This document shows positions 32,814-44,753 of a stretch of 64,000 nucleotides of DNA, one piece after another; the stretch's first letter is position 1; each line of letters begins with the position of its first letter. Below the pieces are notes generated by a model, which saw nothing but the letters and a program-made list of their open reading frames with translations, did not search any database and had not been told where the DNA came from. Source of the stretch: Adenophora triphylla var. japonica (lineage: Eukaryota > Streptophyta > Magnoliopsida > Asterales > Campanulaceae); NCBI GenBank assembly GCA_022495995.1, contig JAFEMH010002449.1, forward strand, positions 1 through 64,000, written 5' to 3'. Both the position numbers and the translations under genes were made by a program.

Positions 32814-34193
32814 TCAGAGTTTATCTGACCCACTACCTCGGTTCTTTCCCTGATTATTAACGCGGGCAGGCTCTGGGGTGGTGTCCTGGACTTGGCTAAT
32901 TCTCTTCTTTGAGGGCACGCGGGCAGGGGCCACATTGGGTTCCTCGGCTGAAGCAATGGCAGAGGCCCTCTCATACATCTCCTCCACGCTCTTAGGCCGG
33001 TTGGAGGCAAAATTCATCTTGAGATATGAGGAGGCGAGGCCGTGTTCGAAGCAGAGCCGGATATCACCCTCTTCCAAATCCACAATCTGCTCGCTCATTT
33101 TTCGAAACCGAGAGATGTAGCTTTTGTGGTCTCGTTTTCGGCCTGCTTGACACGGACAAGATTTGTCTTTGGTCTAGCGGGCTCGCCTGCTCCGGAAAAT
33201 GCGTTCAAGAAGAGGTTCCTGAACTGGCTGTAGGCTTGGATGGACCGGGGTTTGAGGGCTATCATCCAGGACAAAGCCTTGCCCGTGAAAGTTGCAGCCA
33301 AGGCTTTGCACATCACAGACTCGTCTGTTGAAAATAGGGCCATCTGTCCCTCAAATCGTCCCATATGGCTCTTGGCGTTTTTGGAGCCATCATACATCTC
33401 CATATGGGGGGGCTTGCCCTTCTGAATGGGTGCCCGAGCAATCTTGTCGCTGAAGGCATCCATGGTGCGGCCACACCTCTGGGCTGTTTTTTGGTGGGTC
33501 TCCCACATTTCGTTCATAAACTTGACAAATTCAGGGCTCTGACCGTCCACCTTCTTTTTCTTAGCACGTGGAGTCACGGCCTTTCCCCTGGCCGGAGCCA
33601 AGGGTCTGGCTTGGGACCTCGCACGGCGATTAGAATGTGCCTTTTCCCCTACTTCCTCGCTGTCATCCACATGTACTACACTGTGTCTGGGCACCTGTCC
33701 GCGGTTTAGGGATGTTCATCCCGTTTGGCCCCCTAGCTTGACTAGCAAGCGAGTAAGCAGGGGCTCGTTGGGAGAACCTTTGGGACCCTTGAGGTATGGG
33801 TATTCCGCCGTTTGCCTCTATCTCAAACATCTCCATCTGAGCATCGTTGATGGCCATGGCCTCCGCGACCAGTTTGGATTTGGCGGCCAGGATCTCTTGC
33901 CTCTTCAGGATCTGCTCCGGGGAGAGGGGAGTGTTTAAGGTGGTGGATTTTATATGAGCTTGGGGAGTTTTTGGGCTATTGTTTAGGAGAGTTTGGGCTT
34001 TTTCAGCTCTGGCTTCATCCGTTAGTCGGTGTATAACTCGCTGAGCAGGGGAGAGGCTGTTTTGTGGTTGAGAACGGGCCCCCATTCTGTTAAAAACAGA
34101 GGTAGTGGGTCCATCCTTATTGACATTGGAAGGGGACGCATGGTCATCCCTCTCAATGGTCAAATGACCAGCGTTTTCCAAAGTTTTAGACAT
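32814..34193 (-). pseudogene. Tat gag
   Basis: 34193-33663 encodes an N-terminal region (MSKTLENAGHLTIERDDHAS..) rich in Gln/Pro/Ser, ending at TGA. 33694-33095 overlaps in another frame and encodes a basic stretch (KAVTPRAKKKKVDG) and the retrotransposon gag core (HMEMYDGSKNAKSHMGRF, KALAATFTGKALSWMIAL, SQFRNLFLNAF). 33098-32814 continues after a frameshift with DLEEGDIRLCFEHGLASSYL and RPKSVEEMYERA. It forms the capsid-like shell in active relatives. At least two frameshifts break it here. No clear CCHC zinc knuckle was seen. Confidence 0.85.
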
Positions 34194-34298
34194 GTTTGAG
34201 AAAAGGAAATGACTGAAAAGAAGAGCCTTTTGACAGTCAGCTGTTTAGAACACGAGGGTGTCTGAAAACAAAGAATTTACGAGAAACAAAAATGAGAT

Positions 34299-34318
34299 GA
34301 TTCCCGGCATCGGAACCA
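34299..34318 (-). promoter_or_regulatory. Primer-binding site of the Tat element (tRNA-Glu type)
   Basis: The plus strand reads GATTCCCGGCATCGGAACCA. This looks like the 3' 20 nt of a plant tRNA-Glu including CCA, so the minus strand is its complement. It lies one base from the 5' LTR start at 34320. From memory most relatives use other tRNAs; the exact match should be checked. Confidence 0.75.
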
Positions 34319-34319
34319 C

Positions 34320-34769
34320 TGATGACGCCAAGCTATTTAGGGTCAGAACGGTTTATGGATATCTGGCAGGATATATTTTGTGGCTTGATGTACCTAGAAC
34401 ACAACACAAAAGAGCACCGTTAAGGTCAAAGTTGGATGTTACTCCAACTCAGGCCCTCGGGTGTGAGAGTAAGAATATTGAGTAATATAAGGCTTTGAAT
34501 GCCTTGAATGTGTGTGAGTGTTTAGGGTTTAACAGCAATATGGCTTACAGTGTATATATGGAACTTACCTTGTCCAAGGGGACAAAGGTCTTCTATTTAT
34601 AAGCAATGTGGAGCTGCTCGCTGACGTAAGCCATGAGGTCAGCCCTAAGGGCACTTTGATATTTGACCGCATACACGTGTTCGCATCTGATTGGGTCTTT
34701 CAGGGAAGGAGGATCCTCTGTCTGAGGGGATGTCACTGATGTGGACAGGAGCCGTGTATCCGACGCAGC
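34320..34769 (-). repeat. 5' LTR of the Tat element, part 1
   Basis: Matches 23911-24360 with scattered substitutions. It is cut at GCAGC (34765-34769) by the Ogre-like element. The LTR resumes at 54377. Confidence 0.9.
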
Positions 34770-36677
34770 TGTAAGTGCTCCAATTTGAGTTGTTAGAATT
34801 TTCGTTAGAAAATTAACGAAATTTTTAACATTTCTAACATTTTTAACAATTCCTAACATTTCTAACAAAGTGAGGGTAGATTGGGAATTGCCATTTAAAG
34901 ATAAACCATGGAAAAGAATAAAAAAAAGCAAAAGAAATGGTCAAAAACCCGAAATAGAAGTGGCTGGGACATTTTCTGGCTGCCTAATTTGAATTTTATT
35001 CTTCCTGTCCAAAGCCTGGAGCAACATTTAATGAACAGTGCACGCCTTCAAGACCATCCGCGCGGACAAGAATGTAAAATTTCAGGCCTATAAATTGAAC
35101 CCCTCAGCTTCACTTTTCAAAGAAAAAAACAACACAATTTGCAACTGCACCTTGGCGAAAAATAGGGAGAAAACAGTGGGAATTCACTTGAATTGCCACC
35201 ATTTTCTCTTCAATCTTTCCCAAATCCCACTCACTCAAAATACTTTCAAATCACTCTCATACATACTCTCATACATACACTAACTCAAGCTCAAATCACC
35301 CTTTAGGAGGAGGATTAGAGAGAAAACATAGAGGACTTCATTGTTATCTACTTGTTTTCTCTTTAACCAACTCAAATCACCAACCCTAAACACATTCAAA
35401 CCCTAAACACATTCAAGCCTTTGAATCCATTCAAACACAAAACACAAAGAAGATAGGTATAACCTCCCTCTCCTTACCTTAAATTTCTCTCATCCATGCA
35501 TGCACTTTCAAACTTCAAAATGTAGTTTGTTCATCTTCTTGCCCTAGATCCAAGAAGATCACCATGGAAGTTCATCTCCATGGTTGATCTTCTACAAGGA
35601 TCAACATTCTCTCCAAAGTGTTCTTACTTACTTGTAAATGCATTTTCAAAACCCTAAAAAACCATTTTCATACATCAAATCTTCATTTTCAAAAAATAAA
35701 ATTCCCCTTCCCAAGCAAATGAAGTGCTTAGTCCTAATGTACCCTAAGGATGGCTTGATATAGTTGATTCACCACTAAAATGTCAAGTGATCACTAATCA
35801 AAGCCTAAGGAAATGGGGACAAGCATGGATGCCAAACCCCCTTTTAAATCATGTTTTTCTTCTTGAGAAGTTGCTGTCCAGTAGCAATCTTCTAAGACCC
35901 CAGTCCATGGTCTAATTTTTTGGACACAGATAAACTTGAAATTTGGTGTTGACTACAAAATACTTTTTGTATCCAACATCCAGAGCTTTCCAAAAATATT
36001 TTTACTTTATTTTTTGCGAGAGTAAAACTCCCTTTTTCAAATTTTCTTTTAAAGGTCAGTTCCTCAGTCTCTGGAAGTCCAGATTTCATATCTGAGATTT
36101 CCAGAAGGTTTTGGTCCACCAAATCAACTCCAAATGGAAAAATTCTTTCACAAAAATCTTATTTAAGATGTCTGGAACAACTTTCATTCTCTGAGTTTTC
36201 TCATATTATGAAGTTTTGAAGCCCTTAAACCCATTTTAAAATAAAGTGTCCACTGCCTTTTTCATTCCGACAGAAATATTTTTCAACTTCAAAAAATCTT
36301 TTGAGTATCAAAACTCAACCCAAAAATCATACCAAAAATCATGGGACATGTTCAAAGTCTAATAAAGAGTTTCCAATTTTTACTTTTCTCAGTTTCAATA
36401 TATTTTGGTCAAAGTAACACACACACACACACAAGCACAAATGATTCTAAATGTTTGGAAGACTCGTTTTACGAGGCATTCCGGGTGAACACTAACGTTC
36501 TTCCCGGCGTGTAACGTGACCTCCGAACCCAAATCTCTGATCTCGGGCATTTTTCAAAGTTTTGGCCCTCAAAATAAAAATGGCGTGGCGACTCCGTGTG
36601 TTTTTTCGATTGATTTTCAAAGAAAAGAAAAACAAACAAAATCTTTTGGAAAAAAATTGGAACTCAACATCGTTACA
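34770..36677 (+). repeat. 5' LTR of the Ogre-like element
   Basis: Ends ATCGTTACA just before the PBS. Compared with the right LTR it has about 30 substitutions and an extra ATGGGACATGTTCA-containing block of about 20 bp near 36339. A CA microsatellite lies at 36419-36434. A PBS-like TGGCGACTCCG lies inside it at 36586-36596. Confidence 0.93.
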
Positions 36678-38100
36678 GTGGCGACTCCGCTGGGGAAGAA
36701 TAAGCTTTATCTTTAAAAAAAATGATATTCGGTATATTGGTGGAAACCATTAAACTTCCCGTTATCGCCTCCTAACACGAGTCGGGGATAAATTGTGGTT
36801 TAACAATCCCACGTACCGGTATCATTGTTTCCAAAAAAAAAAAAAAGCTTTTGAGGGTCAAGCTTCCGTCCCGGCGTTTAAAATCATTTGTGGTGTGTGT
36901 TGATTTTTCACATTTTTGTGTTGCTTTGGCCGCCTCGGAAAAGTCAAAATTTTGACTGTTGGACCCGTTGCCTCGGATTTTGAATTATGTGCTTATGTGT
37001 TCATTTGCTTTCAAAAAAAAAAGAATTTCAAAAAAAAAAGGATTTTCAAAGAAAAAAAAGATTTCAAAAAAAAAAAAAGAAAATTTTCAAAAAAAAATCA
37101 TGCATCATACTTTTTAAGACACATGAAAAATTTCTATTTTACTCAGAAAAAGAAGATAGACTGCTTGCACACTACGCGCACGTGACCTTACACTGCACAC
37201 TACGTCCCTAACCCGGGAAAATCCCTGTCGCGGCCCGTTTGGTCTTATTACGCCTCTCGGTGCAAGCACGGGACTACCCAAACATCCCATGGAGCCTCGT
37301 GTCGACCATGCACTTGTCCGTGACACACTTTGTCCGAGACCCGGTTGGTTTTTAGTCTGGTCTGTGTCATGCCCTGTCTGTGTATAGACCTTTCCTTTCA
37401 AGCCTTAGTCGGCATACCAAGTCAATATCTTTCGGGGACCCTAATCAGTCGAAGTCCTGCCGGTTTTCCGTCACGGGCTTTGACCAGATATTGACTGGCG
37501 CCTTGACTTTGACTCTGACTGGCACAAATTATACACTGACTCCCAGCATGACACTGAGTCATCAAGGATTAATGATCATTCCATGCCTAATTGCGGCTTA
37601 ATTGACGACAAGTCAAGATCAATCGTGGACGTTTATCAGTCCGAATCATGCCGACTTTTTGTCGAGCCCTCGGACATGATCTTGACTTTGACGTCAGCTT
37701 TGTCCGTAATTTACATCGAATGCTCGTTAAGACCCGATTACCCGCCAGACTTTTAGGATCGTTTTTCTTTCGGTCGGTGGGACCCGCTTGCCCTATAGGA
37801 CCCTCGCCCGGGGCTGTCCACCCTGGGAGGTCGAAATACAGGTGGAATACGAGGGGCTTATAGACGTAGTGACGGGGCCCACTGATCCAGGATCCAGAGT
37901 AGTTTGCGAAAAAGAAGAGCAATCTTTTCCAACCGATTAGGTTAATAAAACATGTTTTAAGTAAACAAGAACAAATAATTGCATGTTGCATGAGCCCAAA
38001 GCCCAAACACTTACCCTCTGTCAATCCCCTAATCTCTGAATCCTCGTGCCTTTCCCCCCGCAGCTCCTCACAAAGGTTGGTTCCGGACACCGGGTCACCG
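36678..38100 (+). other. Ogre-like leader region with PBS
   Basis: PBS at 36679-36696, then a poly-A-interrupted untranslated leader (A runs at 36833-36846 and 37012-37096) and GACTTTGACT-type repeats around 37500-37700. Open frames here are short and unconvincing; I see no intact ORF1 of the kind described for Ogre. Confidence 0.7.
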
Positions 38101-38101
38101 T

Positions 38102-39330
38102 TTGATCAGTTGGGAAGAGTCAAGCGCATCATCAGCCTCGCCGTTTGTTCCGACTCCGGGTTTCAAAATGTCTGCATCAGCCGGTAATGATATGGACAAT
38201 ATCGCTCCGTCTTCCAAAATCCCTCAGACAGGCCAGTATTGGATCCAGTTGGTAGAACAGATGAGACTTCGACATGAGGCTCAAATTGACGACCTTCTGG
38301 GGGTTGTTGTAACTCATGGTTTGACTATCAGTCTCAATTCCGATGGCACTTTTACCGCAAAGAAGGAAGAAGGTTCTCCTCCCATTCTTAATCATCCTGG
38401 GTATATCAAGATGCCACCACAAGATTCCTATGTCTCCACCGCCGGGACTCTTGCCCGTCGACTTACAGGGCAACTGGCCCCCAAACAGCAATTCAAAGGG
38501 CCACCATTCCAACGGTCGGGGGACGAAAGAGTTCGGCATACCGTCGGTTGTCCCCTCTCGAGTGATCACCGTCCCGCAAATATCAGCATGGGTAATGAAG
38601 ATCGGGAAACAGTGGAGGAAATTTGGTCAGCCATCAAAGCTCTTGAGGAACGCCAGAACAAACAACAAGCCTGGATTGAAGAGGCCACACACCATTTCGG
38701 GACATTAGCAATCTCCCAACCGACTGGGGCTCCCCTGAAGGACAAACATGTGCTGTTCCCCGGCTCTTAATACCTCTCATTATCGGCAGAGTCCGACCAT
38801 TCGCTTCCCGATGAGCCCAACAGCGAGATCTCCCGACCAGTTCAACTCAAAGTCATTCCAAGCCGCTCAACACGAGGCCCCAAATCCACCACCAGTAGTA
38901 GAACACATTTGGTGGGATATACGTGGCTGCCCCGACTGCCTTGAAAGGGACTATCAGGACTGGATACACGAGGACCGTCCTCCTAAGAAGAAGAAAATTT
39001 CCTCCCAGCAAAAATTGAAAGAGAGGTTCGAGGCCGGTGATACCAGTGTGGGTACGCTCGGGGAGCCATCTGGGGGATTTGATTACTATGTACTCTACTC
39101 CAGCCAGTCTTCCCCAAAGCAAACAGGGGTAGAAAAGCCGAAAAGCCTTGCCAACGATAGAGTTGAGACCTTCGGACACCAGAATACTGTAGACCTGGGT
39201 AACTTTACCGCCAATCAGAAATCTATCCCCCGCGGGATCAGCCAAGATTCAGTTTGTCCAGCTCCCGAGTGCATACCGACAAAGAAAGACCAACACCAGT
39301 TTGGCGCTCCCACTCAATCAATATGTTGAC
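38102..39330 (+). pseudogene. Ogre-like gag N-terminal region, core deleted
   Basis: 38102-38770 encodes a 222-codon frame with ETVEEIWSAIKALEERQNKQ (a coiled-coil-like gag start). 38748-39329 continues in another frame with Pro/Ser-rich sequence and WDIRGCPDCLERDYQDW and RPPKKKKISSQQKLKERFE. The conserved gag core found in Tat/Ogre elements is not present between them, so a deletion is inferred. Assignment is from position between PBS/leader and protease; no zinc knuckle is visible. Confidence 0.5.
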
Positions 39331-39900
39331 TGGGGATGGCAACCGCCACAAACGGCCTCAATATGACCCAGGGGCTTCAGCAAAGGTACTACCTCGCAAG
39401 AAAAAGGCACGAAGTGACTGGCTTGATGACTCTCTGTCTCCAGACAAGGACCAAATCTATGATCCCCGCCTATATGGTAGCATGATCACCTTCTGCGACG
39501 AAGATTTGCCAAGAAATGTCTCCAAACACAATGAAGCCTTGTACATCACTATTCGGCTCAACACCGTATCACTCCCTGGGGTATTGGTGGACAATGGATC
39601 AGCCGTTAATGTCCTTCCCCTCAGCATGATGCGGGCCCTACGCATCAATGAAAGGCACATGATCCCATCTACCCGGTCAATCAAGGCATATGATGGCACG
39701 TCTCGTCCCATCTTGGGGACGGTGGTTCTGGAACTCTGGTATGAAACCCAAATGGTGCCGGCAAAATTCCATGTAATGGACATCCCATCGAATTCACGGC
39801 TCTGTTGGGCGCCCTTGGTTACACCACATGAAAGCCATAGCCTCCACTCTTCATCAATGTGTCAAGTTCATTAACCGGCGGGGGACCTTGAAGTCATTAG
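39331..39900 (+). pseudogene. Ogre-like protease
   Basis: The frame starting at 39254 reads HNEALYITIRLNTVSLPGVL, then VDNGSAVNVLPLSMMRAL (aspartic protease active site in the DNGS form usual for this lineage), ILGTVVLELWY and AKFHVMDI. One base shift then restores VGRPWLHHMKAIASTLHQCV at about 39805-39865. The protein would cleave the gag-pol polyprotein. It is broken by at least two 1-nt indels but shows few substitutions in conserved positions. Confidence 0.85.
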
Positions 39901-41090
39901 GGCGACAGGTTTCCTTATAGGGAACGAAGCCGAGACCGTCACCAAGCATGCTCTTAGCCGGACAAGGGGCTACCTCCTCAGAATCGAACAAGGGACTATC
40001 GGGGCAAGTCTCATCAGAATCCCCAGAATCCGGTGATGCCAACTATGTCAACGAACTCAGCGGGCGGACCACTGAAGCGGTTCGATTCATCAAGATCAAT
40101 TGCCATTTCCAACATTTGGAGGAAGAGTGGAAAGAAACATTGAACACCGCCATGATGCGAGCACACAAACCTCCGAGTCTCAATCGAGAGATTTGTCGGC
40201 ATTCTTCGGACCCGTTCTACGGCCTCGCCAGCGAAGATATTTTCATGATAAAAGTCGACAAGTGCCGACGGACTCGACTCGAATGTATGAACATCGTATG
40301 GGACGTCCTCCTCGAAGAAGCTGCCCGCTAAGCCTTTCCGCTCGAAGCTTGGGGCATGAGATTTTTCGGCTGACACAGAGACACAATACGTCCTTACATG
40401 GATTGAGCGGTCGGATTGTGGCCAGAGTTGGAATTCTCCCGAGAATTGAGGATGCGGCGGTCGCAAGAAGATCCCTACATTCGTATGCTCGGTTTTCGAG
40501 CGCCGGACACAATTGATCTGGTTCGGACAAAGAGATGATAGCAATGGCGAGGAAGGAGAACGAAACAAGATAAACCCCGAGTCATGAGGTCAGCGGCAGC
40601 CAATGCCATTAAGGAATTGGGAAACTCTCTCGAGGCCGTCCGCGACCGAAGAAGAAATGATCACCAAGCTTGGATTGGTCCCAGATCCCTTTGTGTCAAC
40701 CTTTGTAAAGTCCTCACGAGTCTCTCATTGTTGAGTTTGAGTCTTCCGAGTCGTCCGATGGCCTCACGCACGAAGACCACGAAATTGTAGCCAATCGTAT
40801 TCCACTTTTATTCTCAATGAAATGACGAACCTTTACGAGTATCCCTTGATTGCCACTTTAACTAATGATGAATTAACTAATAATCTAAAAAGCGGTTAAT
40901 AACGATTCACTAGATGAAGAAGCAGACACATTAAATGAACAATATATCAAAGAAATCTTTAGCGAGGTTGTCAGAAAGAGGAAAATCGAGCCCCAGTGCC
41001 GAAGAGATTTTGACGAGTGTGAATTTGGGAGGCTGCGGAAGAGCCTAAAGAGGCCTTGAGATTGGTAGTTTCTTCGAAGGGGCGAAAGGG
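39901..41090 (+). other. Protease-RT spacer of the Ogre-like element
   Basis: GC-rich, in many short frames. This is where Ogre elements carry an intron or a variable linker. I recognise no domain. 40720-40760 repeats GTCTCTCATTGTTGAGTTTG-like phrases typical of the acidic linker upstream of RT. Confidence 0.4.
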
Positions 41091-42536
41091 ATGCCACTAA
41101 TTGAGCTGCTAAAAGAATTCGTGGATGTGTTCGCATGGTCCTATAAAGATATGCCGGGCCTCGATCCTTCCATAGTTGAGCACCGAATACCGCTCGACCC
41201 GGAAGTCGAAGCCGATGAAGCGAAGCTAAGAAGAATTAAGCCCGAATGGTCCCTACAAGTGAAAGAGGAGATAGAAAAGATGCTCGGGCGGGGTTCATCG
41301 GGGTCATTGAATATCCTACATGGCTTTCCCAACATAGTAACGGTGACGAAGGCCAACGGAAAGATCCGGTCTTTGCGTAGACTTGAGAGACTTGAACAAA
41401 GCCGAGTCGAAAGATGATTTCCCCACGCGAACATCGACATTGGTATATTCCACGGCCCGACCATGAAGTTAAATCCTTCGTCGACGGCTTTGCCGATTAC
41501 AACCAAATCAAAATGGCGAAGAAGATCAAGCGAGGCGGCCTTCACATGACTCCTTGAGTGCGTCTTTCGCTACACGGTCGTGCCGTTCGGGCTAAGAATC
41601 TTTGGGGCTATGTACCGGAAGGGCGGCTACTGGCTTTGTTCCATGACATGATCCACAAAGAAATTGAGGTCTATGTGGACGACATGATAATACACTCCAG
41701 GAGGATCGAGATGGCCGGCACTTTGTTGATTTGAGAAAATTCTTCGGCCGCCTCAGAGACACGGCAACATGAGGCTGAATCCCGGCCAAATGCACCTTCG
41801 GTGTAAGACGAGGCAAGGTGCTAGGATATATGGTGACAGAATGGGGAATCGAAGTAGACCCCCGGAAAATCAAGGCCATAGTCGAAATGAAGCCACCAGG
41901 ACAACGACGAAGTGAAATCCTTCGTGGGAAGGCTGCAATACATAAGCCGCTTTGTAAATCGGTGACCTCGTCTGCGAGCCGATCTTCAAGTTGATGAAGA
42001 AAAATGCCTACACAAAATGGACTCCAGAATGCCGGCTCGCCTTTGAGCAGATCAAAGGCGTACCTCGTGAATCCCAGATTCTTTGCCCACCACATCGGTA
42101 AAAGCCGCTATTGCTATATCTAAGCTGTCACGGATACGACAATTGGGGCTATGCTAGCTCAAGAAGAAAGATTCCAAGGTCGAAAACGCCATCTATTTCG
42201 TGAGCGAAAGCTTCAAGGGAGTAAACTCGGTTACTACGCTTGTGAAAAAGACTTGCGCGGAGTTTGGTGCGGGTAGTGGGAAAGTTTGAAACACTACATG
42301 CGGTCTCACCCGATACATCTCGTCTCAAAGATAGACCCCATCAAATATACGTTCGACAAGCCTTCCATCTCTATGAGGTTGGCAAAATGGTCATTCTTTT
42401 TGGTGAATACGACATCACTTATGTTTCAAGGAAATCCGTAAAAGGACGCATAATGGCGGAACATTTGGCCGATTTCCCAAGTGATGAGTCAGAGGACCTG
42501 AACCTCAATTTCTCGATGATGGAATCTTTGCTCTAG
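41091..42536 (+). pseudogene. Ogre-like reverse transcriptase and RNase H
   Basis: 41091-41417 opens with ELLKEFVDVFAWSYKDMPGL, HRIPLDPEV, KLRRIKPEWSLQVKEEIEKM, VTKANGKIR (RT N-terminus). Continuing in shifting frames: KDDFP (near 41415), EVYVDDMIIHS (catalytic YVDD box, near 41670-41700) and KSFVGRLQYISRF (near 41910-41960). 42264-42536 ends RNase H with DPIKYxF-like residues, GEYDITYVSRKSVKGR and MAEHLADFP. Conserved residues are mostly retained, but the frame changes at least ten times. Confidence 0.88.
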
Positions 42537-42940
42537 AAGGAGAAAATCGGCGGCAACTCTTCTTCGACGGGCGTCAAACAAAAGGGGAACGGAATAGGAA
42601 TGCTTACAGTCGATCCTGCGACGAACACGCCCCATGCGGTAAGATTGAACTTCGAGGTCACAGCAATGACTTGAATCACGAGGCTTGCATAGCCGGGTTG
42701 GAAGCCGCCCTTGAAAGAAATATCAAGGAATTGGAGGTGTACGGTGACTCTGCCCTCATCATCAATCGGGTCTCCAATAAGTGGAAGGACCGTGGACCCG
42801 GAGTCTGAAATATCACACTTACATGGAAGAGCTAGTAACTCAATTCAAGGAAATCGGCTTCCATTACTTGCCCGAGAGATCGCAACAGTTCGCGAGATGC
42901 TCTGGCAACGCTAGCCTCCCTCGTTGAAATACCGAAAGGA
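42537..42940 (+). pseudogene. Ogre-like archaeal-type RNase H
   Basis: Pieces read LFFDG, KGNGIGMLTVDPAT, VRLNFEVTAM, then KELEVYGDSALIINRVSNKW in shifting frames. This is the second RNase H diagnostic of the Tat lineage. Not functional. Confidence 0.75.
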
Positions 42941-43199
42941 AAGTCGTCAAACCATTCGGAGTCGGGAGAAGAAAACCCCGCTTATTGCTTTGAAATCGAA
43001 GCGGAGGCCGAACCGGCCGGTGATCCACGATACACGCGAGATCTATCAAATACCTGAAAAATGGCGAAGCTTCCTTCAAAAATGAAGATGGGGAATATAA
43101 AGAAGGAATCAAAGCAAAAAGCCTCTTAGCCACAGGCGACTCGCCTCCCACTATGTTCTTTTGGGAAACATCTTTGTACAAGAAGCGTTATCGAGGCCC

Positions 43200-44290
43200 C
43201 CTCTGTGATGTATCGGCAAACAAGAGGCTACGGAACTCATGAGAGAAATACGTGGTGGTACTGCGGCCCCCACATGAATGCTCGAGCCACGATGCAAATC
43301 ATACTAAGAATGGGATACTTACGGATCTCCATGGAAGCGAGCGTATCCGGTTCGTCGAAGCTACGACAAATGACGGCGGTACTCAAATCTAAATCATTTG
43401 CCTCCTCACGAGTTATCTTGCATGACAACCCCTTGGCCTTTCGTCACTTGGGAATTGATGTCATAGGCAAAATCACACCACCGAGCGGCAACGGCCACGA
43501 ATTCGTCTGGTAGCGGTGGACTATTTCACCAAATGGGTTGAAGCGAGTCCTACAAGGTCCTTAACTCAAGGAAAGTAGCCCTCTTCATCAAAGAAAAGAT
43601 CATATGCGAGATACGGGTTGCCGGCCGAAATCATCTCCGATAATGGATCCCACTTTGAAGGGAATGCGACGAGCTGGCGGCGGAATTCGGAATAACCCGT
43701 CACAAGTCATCTCCTTATAGGCCCCAGGCCAGCGGAGCGGAAGTCGAGCGGCCAAGCAAGACTCTGGAAAACATCATCAGAAAAATGGTGTCCAGGCGAG
43801 ATTGGCCCGAAGCTACACTGGCACTGCGGGGCTATAGAACATCCGTCGAACGGCAACCGGAAACACCACTTGCTCTTACCTACGGGATGGAAGCCGTACT
43901 CCCGATCGAGTTAGAAATCCCCTCGCTCAGGTGTACTTATTGGAAAGTCAGATCAATGAGGTCGAATGGCTCCAAAGTTGCCATGATGAATTGGCCCTGC
44001 TAGATGAACGACGATTAAAGGCCATGGAACATATCCGAGCTTACCAAGGGAGAATGGCCGGAAGCCTTCGACAAGAAAGTAAAGCATCGGGAGATCAGGA
44101 AGGTGATCTCGTTTTGAAAGAAAAGCCCCGGTCCGTATCAACCCGCTTGGCAAATGGGAGCTGTGCAGGTCGGGCCATATGTCGTCCAAAGATCTTCTCA
44201 GGAGGAGCCATGCAACTTGCGGACCTCGACGGAAATCCTTTTGTACACCCAGTGAATGGTGACAAGGCTGCGCGAGATACTACGCGTAAA
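43200..44290 (+). pseudogene. Ogre-like integrase
   Basis: Visible motifs: CGPHMNARATMQIILRMGY (zinc region), FRHLGIDVIGKI (first Asp), VAVDYFTKWVEASP, GLPAEIISDNGSHF (second Asp), PYRPQASGAEVE-like sequence (catalytic Glu region, about 43715-43745), LALTYGMEAVLPIELEIPSL, and the C-terminal LGPYVVQRIFSGGAMQLADL-like end with DLDGNPFVHPVN. All motifs are in order but spread over three frames by 1-2 nt indels. Confidence 0.85.
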
Positions 44291-44299
44291 ACAACTTGA

Positions 44300-44560
44300 G
44301 TCAAAAGAAAAACAAAAAAATATATAAAAAAAAGTACAAAGAGTAATACCCAACTAGGTTGAAAACCCGAAAAGGGCGGCCTAGGTAAAAAACGGGGTTG
44401 CACAAAAAAAAAAAAAACAAAAAAGAATATAAAAAAAGTGCCGGAAGAGTAATAACTAGGTTGAAAACCGAAAAGGGCGGCCTAGGTAAAAAACGGGGTT
44501 GCACCAAACAAAAACAAAAAAACAAAAAAAAAAAAAACGGGTCGAACTACGGAGACACAG
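44300..44560 (+). repeat. Two ~104-bp A-rich tandem units after integrase
   Basis: The block ACTAGGTTGAAAACC, GAAAAGGGCGGCCTAGGTAA, AAAACGGGGTTGCAC occurs at about 44351-44403 and 44455-44504. Long A/C-A runs separate the copies. Similar A-rich, GGCGGCCTAGG-type modules follow pol in related plant elements (recollection). Confidence 0.85.
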
Positions 44561-44753
44561 CCCTTTGTCCGAAGGGAACGTAGGCGGCGGAAACGGTTCG
44601 GTCTAAAACACAAATAAAAGTCATACTTTGACATCAATACTGATCGAGACCATGAAAGCGTCTCGAAAAACTCTAAAGCAATTCACATATTCATTACGGT
44701 TAAAAAGCTTTTTGATGAGTCTAAGCTCGGTTCATTCCTACAAGCGGCAACTG

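Noticed and set aside
34299..34318. tRNA-Glu gene fragment
   Set aside because: It includes the non-templated CCA and abuts an LTR at the correct distance, so it is a primer-binding site.
36916..37211. Lys/Phe-rich open frames in the Ogre-like leader
   Set aside because: They come from poly-A runs in untranslated sequence.
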